Shown here piece after piece: positions 25,072 through 36,837 of a stretch of 64,000 nucleotides of DNA. Numbering within the stretch: position 1 is the first letter of the stretch; each line of letters starts with the position of its first letter. This DNA is from Saxidomus purpurata (taxonomy: Eukaryota > Mollusca > Bivalvia > Venerida > Veneridae), in NCBI GenBank assembly GCA_022818135.1, contig JAFMSR010000014.1, positions 34,777,433 through 34,841,432 of the forward strand, written 5' to 3'. The position numbers and the translations under genes were made by a program. The notes under the pieces are model-generated. The model was given only the letters and a program-made list of their open reading frames with translations, was not told where the DNA came from and ran no database searches.

Positions 25072-26330
25072 GTATGTGTCGTTTAAGTCTCTGTAACTTC
25101 AGCCCAATCACGCTTACAAGTGTATCTTTGACATTTACTGGCGTGGAAAGGGTACGTTCTTGTGCATATATTCTACCGGACCAATGCTAAATTTACACGC
25201 AAATTTCGCCGAATGGGTCATTCTAACCCGATGAAAGAATCGAGACTTGTTGCTGTTTTTGCAGGAAAACGACACGAAAGTAAAAGAATCAACCAAAATT
25301 TAACAGAAACCTGTCATACATGATTACCTTCTGAAACTGGCTAAATATCAGCTTTGATTTGCCCTGTTTGTTTTATTCTTGTACTTTCTCTTTCGACAAC
25401 ATACCGGTACGGTCAGCCGCACCGGTATCCTTTTCCGTAAAAAGTCACCGGTACGGTCGCAAAAACGCTACGGTACAGTCATCACTCACATTGTAAACGG
25501 TACGGTCACCTTTTGATGTGACGCTTTCCTTGTGGGATATAACTATTTTAATTTGGGTTGTTTGTTCATTTTTGCCTTCTTTTTCATATACTCTGTAACG
25601 GAGCGTCTTTTCACTTTATTGTACTTTTCAAATCATGATTAATCTGATACTATGATTTTGACAGGAACAATATGTAAAAGTGCAGGCTTTGTGCAAACGT
25701 CAACTGTCATACTCATTAAAAATTCCTAGAAAATGGCATAGAGTGCACAGTCGAAAGAAATACCTTAATTTATTAACCCCGTTACAGAATATCTGAAAAG
25801 GAAGAGCAAAAAATGAGCAAACAACCCAAATTAAAATAGTTATATCCCACAAGGAAAGCGTCACATCAAAAGGTGACCGTACCGTTTACAATTGTGAGCG
25901 ATGACTGTACCGTAGCGTTTTTGCGACCGTACCGGTGACTTTTTACGGAAAAGTGATACCGGTGCGTGCTGACCGTACCGGTATGTTGTCGAAAGAGAAA
26001 GTACAAGAATAAAACGAACAGTGGCAAATCAAAGCTGATATTTAGCCAGTTTCATGGAGGGATAATACATGTATTAAGGTTTCTGTTAAATTTTGGTTGA
26101 TTCTTTTACTTTCGTGTCAGTTTTCCTGCAAAAACAGCAACAAGTCTCGATTCAAATTTCATCGGGTTAGAAATGACCCATTCGGCTGAAATTTGCAGTG
26201 TAAATTTAGCAATTGGTCCGGTAAGAATATATGCAACAAGAACAGTAACCCTTTCCACGCCAGTAAATGTCAAAGATACACTTGTAAGCGTGATTGGACT
26301 GAAGTTACAGAGACTTAAACTGACACATAC

Positions 26331-26356
26331 CTTGTTTGGTCGTTTTCCTCCGCCAT
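26331..26356 (-). other. Mirror copy of the first-exon-like segment in the right arm
   Basis: The same 26 bases, start codon and GTATGT donor occur on the minus strand, pointing toward the left-arm copy. Conservation of this segment in both arms may reflect either recent duplication or selection; sequence alone cannot tell. Confidence 0.3.
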
Positions 26357-26398
26357 CTTGGTTGACTGTACCGGTCTACGGAAACACCGTACCGGTGC

Positions 26399-27014
26399 GC
26401 GTTCACGACAGTGAACTTGTCATACTTGTTTCTAATGGCAATACAGACAACTGCTGTAAGGCACATACCTCTGTCAACAATATTTGCATAGTTATGCCCC
26501 CTTTTTGTACTAAATCTTAACATTAGCTAAATATTACTTTGCCTTTTCTCAATATTTCTTCATCAAAATCTTTTGGTTAAGGACACATTTACTTTATTTA
26601 AAGAAAGTAACATGTACAGAAATATGAACGAATATTCATATGACATAGTTAAAACATGGCCTTTTGAAAAGTACATACAGAAAACTTAAATTTCAACTAT
26701 GTGTACAACTCAGTTATACATAATACACCATTCAGTATGACAATCCTCCAATAATTCATGGCAAATACTGCAAGACATTGAAACTCCATATACAGTCAAA
26801 CCTGTGTTAAAAATCGCTAGTAATAAAACAAATCAGGAGAGAAAGAGAAAATGTCAGTTAAGAACTAATGTAAATGAAGTAAAGATGATGTCCTCAGCTA
26901 TACATAGTAATGTGACAATTGCTCACAAGTTTGACTGTAAATAAAGAGCATTCATACGTCATTTTTCACACGATAAACATACATGCTGTAGCATTGATAT
27001 ATTTCATCAATTTA
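26399..27014. other. Intergenic, nothing recognised
   Basis: This stretch lies between the inverted repeat and the LINE remnant. ACAGTCAAACCTGTGTTAA near 26793 resembles the ends of bivalve MITEs, but no partner terminus was found. Confidence 0.55.
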
Positions 27015-27203
27015 GGTTTTTTCAATAATTTTTTTTAATGAACTCAGTGATTGACTGAAACGAATATCTACTGGTATATCGTCCCAAGTGTGTGCAGAAA
27101 TATTAGTAAAATATTTTTTCATGTACATAGTGCGTTGTTTTGGTATCGCAATACTACTGTTGCTTACTGATCGAAGGCTATATGTATTATTGCTGGAAAA
27201 GTT
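27015..27203 (-). pseudogene. C-terminal remnant of a non-LTR retrotransposon ORF2
   Basis: In one minus-strand frame, without stops for about 62 codons, the translation includes NNTYSLRS, IPKQRTMYMKKYFTNISAHT, WDDIPVDIRFSQSLSSLKK and IIEKT. This has the usual end of CR1/Jockey-type reverse-transcriptase proteins (P-x-x-RT...K-x-F...W(N/D)xxPxxIR...SLxxFKK). A stop codon lies just upstream and no RT core is nearby, so it is a dead fragment. Confidence 0.55.
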
Positions 27204-30200
27204 TTAAGTAACTCAAGTATGTATTCTGGAGCGAGTGTAAACAAGTACAGCCGTATGATAGAAGCATCTATCAGCAAACGTTAGCCAATGCAATTTATTA
27301 AATAAGCAAAGGTGTGCGACAGGTACATGGAGATTTACGTTTAATTAGTTTCCCATATATACATGTAGTACAACAACAGTCTATAGATGATAAAATCACG
27401 GCACGCATTGTACATACCCCCGTCTTTCGAGGGATAGTGCACAAAACAGAAAGTGTCCTGATCCAAGAGACATTCCTGGTTCACAGATATTTAATGATTC
27501 TATCAGTTAATTTTATTATTCTATATGAGTATTTAAAGTGCTGACCCCATGATTAATACTGAATGTTTTAACCGTAATGGTAAGCATTTTTAGCCGATAT
27601 ACAGTTTGAATAAGATATTAGCTATGTATGAAATTTCATATCAGATAACCGGTACAAAATCACACTGAATGCCAAATTAGGTTTTAGGTAGTAGTGATTT
27701 AATCATGGATCGTGACATGAGCTTGATAAGATACGCTTGAGACAATAGATACACCTAATTTTTATAGTCTCTTCATATAATAATTTAAAACAGTCGTTGA
27801 ATAACCCACTCTTCTATTGAAGGTATCCGATTATGTGACTGTAAAAGCTCGTACTGTTATTTAAAACGACCGGGAAAGGTCAAAACTATGTGAAACAGCA
27901 TCTGTCTTGCTCATTGTTACCGAGCCAAGCAGGAGTCTTTCTACATTAGTGTTCCTTGGTCCAAAAACCTGATTAGCAGAGCATCGAATGCTATTGCAAG
28001 GCTTTCTCTATGTTACGGTGACATTATGGGTATAGCTAAAATAAGAGCTCATGGTTTGACTGCCTGATTGTCCTCCAAGACAGTTTGACATACTGCTGCG
28101 TGGAGATGTATAAGAGAAGAATAGCGTTCTAATTCTTGTTGCAACAACGTTTTAGCTAATCAAATTAAAGCTAAGCATTTAAAACATGAATAGGGGCATG
28201 GCTAGCCTTATGTATGTTACGCTTTGTAAGGAAGCAAATTCTTAAATTTCTATAAAGAATATGTAAGAAAAGGACTAAGCCCCCTTAAGGGCCTCGTGTC
28301 TGTAAAACAAAAACCGTCTAGTTTCTGAATTTTACATTGTTGAAGACTACAAAGTGCCAAGCATTATCAAATTATGTCAAGCCTTCTCAGAAAAAAGAAG
28401 CATTTAAAAAATTTCACAACCCCATTGGGGCCGCATCTTAATTTTCTATATAGAATAAAAGCGCTCAACCACCTCTCATTAAAAATATATATGCATATTT
28501 TTATTTGTGACAAACATAATCAAATTCTATGCATTGGTTCCTTAGTTATGGCTCGGGACGGACAGGCAGACAACGCCAAAAAAAATATCCCAGCGGGAGA
28601 TAAAATCTGCCGACCGACCTTACATGTTTTGACAAAGAGACCGGAAACACTTATTTTTGGGGCCAAAATATGGTGGGTTAACTTTTTTTATTTTCTCAAT
28701 CATGGGCTTCCATATCCATTTATTGCTTCCATTCAGAACTGATCAATTGCCTGCTTGCTTGAATCCTTTATTGCGATTCCTTGTTCTTGTATTTGATGAG
28801 AGAGATAACAACACGTATCATGTACAAAATACTGAACATTTTGATCATAGTCTAATGATAACCACGATCCGTTTTATCAAAACTATCTTCAAACAGTATA
28901 CAAACTTTGACTCGATGACCTCAAAAGGACAATAAATTATGCCTTATCTAAAGCTATCTATGAGCTGTCAACACTTTAAGGGCAAATTAAAAGAGGCCTT
29001 TATTTTCAAGTGCCGAGCGAAGAACATGATTATGCAGTTTTATGCCAATCAAGAGCATGCACGTGTAGCATTTTAGCACACGCACTACATAATTAACAAT
29101 TAACACTGTACTTCTGCAATATTATAAGCTGTTACCGTGCTTGACATGATTTAGTTACGTAACACATTTTAGAAGAATAATTGCAACAGTTCATCTTCCT
29201 ATATTGAAGTTCTAAAGTAGTTAAACACATCGACTAAATAAATATCTGATTAATAATTATATCTTTATTTCCTCCAACTTTGAAGAGTGGTACGTATACA
29301 TAATTACAAATGAACAAATAAAGGCATGATATTATACAAAAATGAAGACCAAGATGGTCATATACCGCCCACCTGAATCATGAGACACAAAAGTCAGCAT
29401 TTTCATCGATTTTTATCGACTTTATCTAAGGATACCATTTTATTCCTAGTTGACCGCCCTTTTCTATCTTAGACAAAAAATCACTTAGACAAACAATTTG
29501 ACAAAGTCTAGTGACGATTTAATAGTCATAATTTGTTGTACTTGTATCAAGAGTTGAGGGGCTGCTCGTCTCATAAGATTTGCTTATGTATGCACGTAGA
29601 GAGCGTTAATCCATCCTATATGACCCATATTAGCCTATACATTGTACATGTATACAGTTTCGGTCAAAAAACAAATATTGTAAGACCTACATTTCTTAAT
29701 ATTTTTCCTATATATGCGCCTTTAAATAGTTAATGAGGTATTTTCCTTTTTGATCTCATGATCCAGCTTTTCAATCTCATCTTATACTCGATGAAGACAA
29801 ATATTCAGACCAAGGTTCAGATGAACAGACGATAGGCAAACTCCGGGGACAATAGCGCATCTTGAGCATGTGAAATCAAATAACGTCGAACTGCATACCT
29901 CTTGTCAATATCATCTCACTATATTCTGTATTAAGCTTTATCAAACATTTTAACATTTTGTCAGTATTAACTTAAATCCTGAATTCCAAGCTACTGTCGA
30001 AGAGAAAACACGACTTCCTTCTACATTTGCATTGAACTCATTTTAACGACAAAAATCCATTTAAGTACTAGTATTTATATTTATGTATGTACGACAATGA
30101 CACCTGTCTTAAGGTTGATGGTTGTTTAACTGAGGTGACCACTAACGCAGATACGACTTAATATTACCATACACTTCATACATGCAAACCATACTCTTCT

Positions 30201-32215
30201 TTTATGACAAGCTATTTTAATTAATTGATAATCTGAGGTACTAGTAGGCTATTTTCTCATTTACCTATTGTATATATACGTGCACAAAGAGCGGCTGGTC
30301 GCTGCGTTCGCGTTTGCGATGAATAGTGTGGGAATAAATTATAATCGTAAAATATTCTGTCAAGAGAAAAATGCCCCCTTTCTTCAGTCGGCTATTTAGC
30401 GGAGTGACAATAATAAAAGGGCCAATTTTAACGCCATAACTGGGGTCAAGAAAAACCAATCCAGGTTTAAAGTCGTTTAAAGTATATCTTTCAAAGATGG
30501 AAAATACATACTATTGAATTTCCCATAGGTTTTAATTTGTCATTTAAAGTAAAAAGATTTACGAGAGCCGGCGGTATAATGTTACTTGATTATGCATTTG
30601 GTGGAGAATACGTTTCGAAAATGAATAAAGGTGACATTTTAATGCTATCACACACAAAACGGTAGCCCGTTTTCATTATTTGTACTTGACCGATTTTTTC
30701 CCCCGATTTTGCCCAATTCGGCATCAATTCGGACAGTTTACCCAACTATCGTGTCCAGAAACGACCTGTACTGATCACCTCTAATTCTCCTTAAAGAAAC
30801 GTCAAACTTTAACACATAAAAGAGGCAAATCGGTGATGGGTCTTGAACCCAGTGCATATTTAGCACCTTCTGCTAAACAGTAGTACATGTATGTCACTGT
30901 TTTTTATGATTTCATTTTGTTTATAAAAATAATATTTACTGAGGTAAATTATTTTAAACATGAATCTTGCCAACTGGTTTTGTTCTTATATATACCGAAA
31001 AGCGTGCATGTGTTTACATGTTTGTATATAGTTTTCAAGACCACAAAAGTCTGTAAAAGAGCAGATCTACAGTTCCATACTAGACACAGTTGCAACCACA
31101 CCTCCCACACCCCGATAGGCAATTGTAGGTAAATATCATGAAATATTAAGGCATAATAAAAAAACAAAAACAACAGCAACAAGACGTGCAGTCATTGTAG
31201 ACCCCTGATCAGTCCATCAAACGTGTAGCCAGTGTCCATTTCAGTGAGCAAGGGTATATCACATGTCATCTTGGGCTACAATTGCTGAAAACGAACATGA
31301 ATGCGTACAAATAACAAGTAGAGCGTATTCAGGACAATTGATTATTTACCACTTCAGCGGGAAAAAATCCTGTACAGAACTCAGTATAATGAGAAAAGAA
31401 GATGTCAGTCAAGATTATACAGGATATCACTCAGTGCGGTCATTGACCGATAAAAAAAGCTGCTACAGAAGTAGTAGAATGTGAATCAGACAAAATATTA
31501 GACCTATTCGTTATTTGCACGTGTAAACAAATAAGCTGTTATCTTCAAGCGAGATATTTATTTAGGCTCGTTTTCGAGTACTGCGTTCAAAGTACAACCT
31601 GGGACCAGTTACTGATGGTGGATTCGCAAATGGTCTGATTACGACCACATTGGGGTCCATCAATCCCACATATACATCGGTCGTATAAGGTCGGGCCAAT
31701 ACTCAGTTGCACGGGTGCATGCATTACTATTGTCTAGTTCGATTTGAAATAATTTGACACCCTCCCTCTCTTAAAAGAAATCAATTTCGTGTTTGTGCTG
31801 ATCACGTATGAAACTGCAGAACAATTTTTGCTAGTCGAAGAATTAAGGTAATGAATGTATTGCATATCAATATAACTAACAGTCAGGTTTCCTACTTCAA
31901 AGAGAATATTATATCATATATCGCATCAAACTTACATCAAAGCTAATGTTCCAGACAAAAGGTTAAAGATAATAGGGTTTGTGTACCTGGTTATCGCTGA
32001 TCTCTTTATACACTGTAATTATGTATTATTGTAGGGATTGCAACTTCACGAAGTGTTCCGGGGCAAACAGAAAAAAAGATATTTATAACAATTCTCTTGA
32101 ACTGGTAATCGATCTCGTTAAATTTCTTCATTCATCAGTTAGAATGTTTATAGTCCAAGCTGACCATGGGGTATCTCGCCGGATGAACTTGCAAAGACTC
32201 CTGACAGGTTGAAGT
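27204..32215. other. 5-kb intergenic stretch without a supported gene
   Basis: Open frames are short (up to 122 codons), overlap each other and show no motif. A GGACGGACAGGCAGAC word near 28557 suggests a dispersed repeat around 28250-28640. A possible old SINE trace, GGGTCTTGAACCC at 30838-30850 (B-box-like on the minus strand), is too weak to call. Confidence 0.6.
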
Positions 32216-32482
32216 CTGCAGAGACAGATGCAGATACAAGGGAATCCTGGTACCAGACCCTAGCTCTTTTACGCATATATAGACCCCTTAGTTCTTTTAC
32301 GTGCCCGGCGTATACTACAGATGCATGTGAGACTACCTCTGGGTTTCTAACCAGCTCATCTCTAGATGGGTTGGAAACACTGAAAAGCGTGTCTGAAATT
32401 TCCAGTGCCCAGGCCGGGATTCGAACCGCGGACCTCAAGAGTGACAGTACAGAGTGTTAACCACTCGACCACCGAGTTACCG
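32216..32482 (-). mobile_element. tRNA(Ser/Leu-like)-derived SINE
   Basis: On the minus strand the head reads GGTAACTCGGTGGTCGAGTG with an A-box (TGGTCGAGTGG) and, about 40 bases on, a B-box GGTTCGAATCC (reverse at 32417-32427). The tRNA-like head is followed by a body shared with 23980-24226 and ends near a CTTGTATCTGCATCTGTCTC tail. The intact internal pol III promoter suggests a younger copy than the one at 24 kb. Confidence 0.88.
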
Positions 32483-33503
32483 TTCGTTCAATTTCTTTGG
32501 CTTATTCCTATGTCATGTATGTGGTGAGGCAAAATTCTGACCTTTTATTTGAGAGATATGCCAAGCACTATTTCTGTACAGAACTGTGTCACACAGCCAC
32601 TTTTTCTTCTGCTTTTCAACTCAATATATTGATTGCTCACCGACTTTCTGCTACTTCCAGTGATGGTAAAAGCAATTTTCTATTGACTCAGTGAGCTTAT
32701 AACGTACAAGCAGAGATCAAATCAGTCTCAGTCTCTTACTATGAAACTCTCTTTGCCATAAAAAACAGATGTGATGCTTCTAACGTAAAAACAAGAACAA
32801 ATTTATAAAGATAGATCTGCTGATGAAATCAGACAAGCAAAATTTAGAAGAGATGAGATAAACGTTGTTTTCGAAGTAAACGGAAAAACTGTCTTGAACG
32901 GAAGTAGCGAGAACCCGGTCTGTCCTTTGTAAATCATTGTGCACGTCGGGAACAAGTTTTGCGGAGGTACCGGGTTTGCGCGCACACCTCAAAAGCTGAA
33001 CATGGCTTTGTTCACTTTCTTTAGTTAAAACACCTTGTACTTTGACTGAAATGTTATATATGATGCAGTAGCGCATCATGCATGAAGCTTTTGGTGTCTG
33101 CAAACAAGCAATCTATCACAATATTTTTACTTCCTGCTTTCATTCAGGTGCAACATATTAAAAAGCTTATTATACTCTATTTTGTACCTTTTTGTTTAGT
33201 AAACATACATTTCAATGCCTGACAATCAAGTTGTTGTTTTGATTGTCTACACGTCTACTCGTCTCAACAGGTTGCACTTTTATTCAGAACTCCAAAACTC
33301 TGATCTGACACATGCGTTGCCGAGATGACGTTAATTGCATTTTTCTTCAAATTGCTTCACTGACAGGATTAATGAATGGAAAAGCAGACGGGTTTGTTGA
33401 TTCAAAGATAAATATAAATAACTTGTCTATCTGATGGAAAACTACTTTCTTCTAAGGCGAATACGCTTACCTGCGCACAAATTCTCATATCACAGCTAGC
33501 GGT
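32483..33503. other. Intergenic, nothing recognised
   Basis: No coding or repeat structure is recognised between the SINE and copy 2 of the 200-bp repeat. The longest frames overlap on both strands and are not credible. Confidence 0.6.
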
Positions 33504-33702
33504 CTAGACTGGCATCAGTCGTTCGAGTCATTTACCTCATGTCTTTTCTGGACATTTTACAACATCTTCACAATTTCTCCTTCCCTTGACTCTGTTGAAA
33601 TGAGCTTTGATTCAAACAAATTTTTGATAGAGATATTATTTTTCTTACAAGAAAAACAGGCTTCAAGAGAAAAAAGACCTGTCAACAGACTTTTATAAGT
33701 CT
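33504..33702 (-). repeat. 200-bp dispersed repeat, copy 2 (inverted relative to copy 1)
   Basis: This is the reverse complement of the 24691-24891 repeat. Beyond TAGACTGGCATCAGTCGTT it is preceded on the plus strand by CATATCACAGCTAGCGGTCT (33486-33505), which is nearly one unit of the 21-bp minisatellite at 35330-35520. The two repeats therefore appear to belong to the same element type. Confidence 0.85.
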
Positions 33703-34257
33703 ACTACATGTATATAGTGGTCGTATTTCTCATATCGAACCTACTTGTCCGAAGTCGTATTTCTAATATCGCATCTAGACTGTTGAGTTTGACAATGAGT
33801 GGGTAGGTAATACATGTATATTTAGCTATTTTAAGGATCTCTTAGAGAAAATTAAAGTTCGGGATAATAGACCTCTTACACGGGTGGTTAACTCTCCCCA
33901 TCACCGCAAAATGTATGGGGTGCGCACTTCCGAGGTGGTGGGGTTGTGAAAAAAAATATGAGTATGAGTTTTGTAAAATTTCCGTAAAGTTATAGAAGAA
34001 CTTTAAAAATCGGGGGATGTAGTTACCGGCAGAAATGTTGAGACAGCCTGCTGCACGAAATTTCGAAACAATATACCCAACAATGTAATATACATGTAAT
34101 ACCGTTACTGTTTATAGACAGTGATTGACGCTGAAAAAGCTTTTGCCATGACGTACACTCTTAAAGATAGAATGCTGCGATCTTTTATAATTTCTGGTCG
34201 GAAAGAATTATGAAATATTTAGATGCATTAAATGTTTTATCATACAGATGTAAGCAT
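33703..34257. other. Intergenic, nothing recognised
   Basis: No gene is seen. A GGTGGTTAACTCTCCCCAT segment near 33890 and nearby GGTAACTG-like words may be decayed relatives of the following duplication. Confidence 0.5.
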
Positions 34258-35075
34258 ATTAGTTTCTTATATGAGCACGAGGTTCAGATCGAAAATCCTC
34301 ACTGAGGGTAACTGTTTTGGCGGGAACGAGGCTCTGCCGAGTTCCCGCGAAACAGTTACCCGAAGTGACGGATATTTCGATCTGAACCAAGTATCTCATG
34401 AGAGAAACTTTTTCTTGCATACCGCACTTGGAAATAGATATTTAAAAACAAACTTACCGAAATGATGCATTTTGATATAAAAACAAACATTCTTTAGATG
34501 TTATGTATGGGAAAGTGACGTCAGATTGTTTATAACGTGACGTCACATTGTTTATAACGTTACGTCACAAGTAAGCACGTAAGTCGTCTTACACGGGGGT
34601 GTAAGATGAGATTTTCCAGCACTGGTAAAAACTGCAGATATCCCCATCTGGTATGCAAGAATATTAGTTTCTTATATGAGCACGAGGTTCAGATCGAAAT
34701 ATCCGTCACTGAGGGTAACTGTTTTGGCGGGAACGAGGCTCGCCGAGTTCCCGCGAAACAGTTACCCGAAGTGACGGATATTTCCATCTGAACCAAGTAT
34801 CTCATGGAAGAAACTTTTTCTTGCATACCGTCTTGCACTTTGAAATAGATATTTAAAAACAAACTTACCGAAATGATGCATTTTGATATAAAAACAAACA
34901 TTCTTTAGATGTTATGTATGGGGAAATGACGTCACATTGTTTATAACGTGACGTCACATTGTTTATAACGTTACGTCACAAGTAAGCACGTAAGTCGTCT
35001 TACACGGGGGGGTGTAAGATGAGATTTTCCAGCACTGGTAAAAACTGCAGATATCCCCATCTGGTATGCAAGAAT
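34258..35075. repeat. 405-bp tandem duplication, each unit with a 50-bp-arm hairpin and CRE-like palindromes
   Basis: Unit 1 starts at 34258 and unit 2 at 34663 (ATTAGTTTCTTATATGAGCA in both). Each contains a hairpin (GGTTCAGATCGAAA ... CGGGAAC / GTTCCCGCGAAACAGTTACC ... CTGAACC). It is followed by short tandem units with GTGACGTCA/TGACGTCAC separated by TTGTTTATAACG, and then GGTGTAAGATGAGATTTTCC with CAGCACTGGTAAAAACTGCA. The units differ at few positions, so the duplication looks recent. Confidence 0.92.
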
Positions 35076-35299
35076 ATCTCCAATACGGATGCATAAATGC
35101 ACTACCACTTAATGTTCAAGGATTTCATGTGTCATGTTACATATTTCTGAAGAATAGCTGGCTACATACAATTTAAAAGCAATACTAAAGCATAACTATG
35201 TTTTGATTTTGAAATTATTTGATCAATAACAACATGATGTGTTATTAATGAAGACTATATCTGTGATGAAAGTAAACGGAGATGTTATGAAATGTTAGA

Positions 35300-35520
35300 A
35301 GATAGTTGTTTTAAAAGACCGTAACGTCTGAAGCCAGTCGATAACGCAGCTAGAGGTCTCGATAACGCAGCTAGAATTCTTGATATCGCAGCTAGAGGCC
35401 TCGATATCGCAGCTAGAAGTACTACTGCTAGAGGTCTCGATCACGCAGCTAGAGGTCTCCATATCACAGCTAGTGGTCTCTATATGGCAGCTAGAGGCCT
35501 CGATATCGCAGCTATATACA
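35300..35520 (+). repeat. 21-bp minisatellite (GATATCGCAGCTAGAGGTCTC), about 8-9 units
   Basis: Units vary as GATAACGCAGCTAGAGGTCT, GATATCGCAGCTAGAGGCCT, CATATCACAGCTAGTGGTCT and so on. Because the unit is 21 bases, one plus-strand frame gives a 7-residue repeat (SISQLEV-like) from 35380. I do not regard this as a gene: it has no credible flanks. The left edge (GTCTGAAGCCAGTC) matches the end of the 200-bp dispersed repeat. Confidence 0.88.
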
Positions 35521-36044
35521 GAGTTTATTTTAACCTTATTGCGATATATACAATATCAAAATGTCAATGTGTGTGAATACATATAAAGCAAAAGTTCTAC
35601 CAACATGACCTGCAATAATTAACATGGAAAATACGTCATAGTTTGTGCAAATATGAGACACTGGAGTGAACTCTCTAAATTGTTCCAGTGTGATGGTGCA
35701 CACGGTATAAACGATGAAGAGAGTATTTGTCGGAGTTTTCGCAACCTTCAACCTACCCGGTATATTATGCTTGACACGACGGGTCTAAAGCCGCACCTGA
35801 CAGAAACAAAATATTGAAATAGCGGCATTTGTTTTGGATGCCAGAACTACGCAAATTGTATTGTGTATAATCACGTAGTAATGGAGGATATCATTTTTTG
35901 AAACGATCTTGTGCAATGTCATTGTGGACTGTAGTGTTCTCATTAGAGGACTCGTCGATATTGAGGCAAAGCACACAGACTCCTGTACATAAATGGACCA
36001 ACCAGGGCTTCCATGGTACACACAAATTATTCAAATATATGATA
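35521..36044. other. Intergenic, nothing recognised
   Basis: No repeat or coding signal was recognised; the frames found on the minus strand are short and featureless. Confidence 0.55.
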
Positions 36045-36360
36045 ATGTGCACTATCTCCCCATTAACCTAGTTTCATTAACCTATCATGTATACTTTTTG
36101 AGTTATTGCTACAAAGCTCCATTTTCATGATTTCGTTGTCATAGCAACATGATCAAAAATTAAATGATCTGCACTATATCTCCCCATTGCCCTTCATCAA
36201 CATGTGAAGTTTCAAGAACATGTCGTGTATACTTTTAGAGTTATTGCTAGAAGTCCCATTTTAACGATTTCGTTACCATAGCAACCACAGTTGTGATCCG
36301 ATCAAAATTTTGAAATGATGTGCACTATCTTCCCATTGCCCATCATCAACATGTGAAGTT
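36045..36360. repeat. Diverged tandem block, 120-150 bp period, about 2.5 units
   Basis: The markers TGCACTATCT/TGCACTATATCT recur at about 36047, 36169 and 36320. Each is followed by CCCCATT(A/G), (C)ATCAACATGTGAAGTTT in later units, TGTATACTTTT(T/A)GAGTTATTGCTA and GATTTCGTT(G/A)(T/C)CATAGCAAC. This is the style of a high-copy molluscan repeat. Confidence 0.75.
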
Positions 36361-36837
36361 TATTTATTTTAAACTATGAACCAACTGATGATTGAAAACT
36401 TGTAAGAGACATCCCTACTCAATGAATTTTGGCAGAAGCACAACCTAATAACTGGTATGACCCATGAGTGACCTTTAATCGATTTTGTTCAGAGTGAAAA
36501 CAGTGATAGAGAAAACAATAAAATATGTACATATCAAAATCAATTTACATGAAATGAACATTGCAATACTGAAGCAGTAAACAGTTGAAAAATGATGAAA
36601 AGAAACTGTATTCTTTGAAGGAACAAACATACATCCTGAGACAAAACTTGCATAGAACAATTGAGATTGTTACAATGGACACATGGAATATGCGATGCAA
36701 TTCTGAAGTAAAACACAGTTAACGGCGTTAAGTAGTTCCCCGTCGGCGTAAACGGCGTTACCACACAAGTCCACCCATCGCATTTTACAATCGGACCACC
36801 TCAGTCACTCTTGCGTCGGTGTGATCCGACTTACCTC
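36361..36837. other. Intergenic, nothing recognised
   Basis: The only structure noticed is a short repeated AACGGCGTTA word (about 36720-36763). Confidence 0.5.

Larger units (their letters stand above)
25009..26398. repeat. 1.4-kb inverted repeat with long arms rich in CCGGTACGGTC
   Basis: The left arm 25009-25601 and right arm 25779-26398 are reverse complements along about 600 bp with few differences; a 177-bp loop separates them. Each arm holds about seven copies of a (C)CGGTACGGTC/CGGTACAGTC word. It also has a conserved segment with AAGATGGCGGAGGAAAACGA followed by a GTATGT donor-like site. No clear flanking target duplication or transposase frame is visible. It could be a foldback transposon or a host inverted duplication. 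Confidence 0.92.

Noticed and set aside
28374..28935. Overlapping 122- and 92-codon plus-strand frames
   Set aside because: Low-complexity, overlapping in different frames, and next to a dispersed-repeat-like GGACGGACAGG word; no motif.
30800..30880. GGGTCTTGAACCC, a possible pol III B-box on the minus strand
   Set aside because: No matching A-box or SINE body could be recognised.
32148..32438. 96-codon frame with SAVRIPAWALEIS
   Set aside because: Same SINE family read in frame; not a gene.
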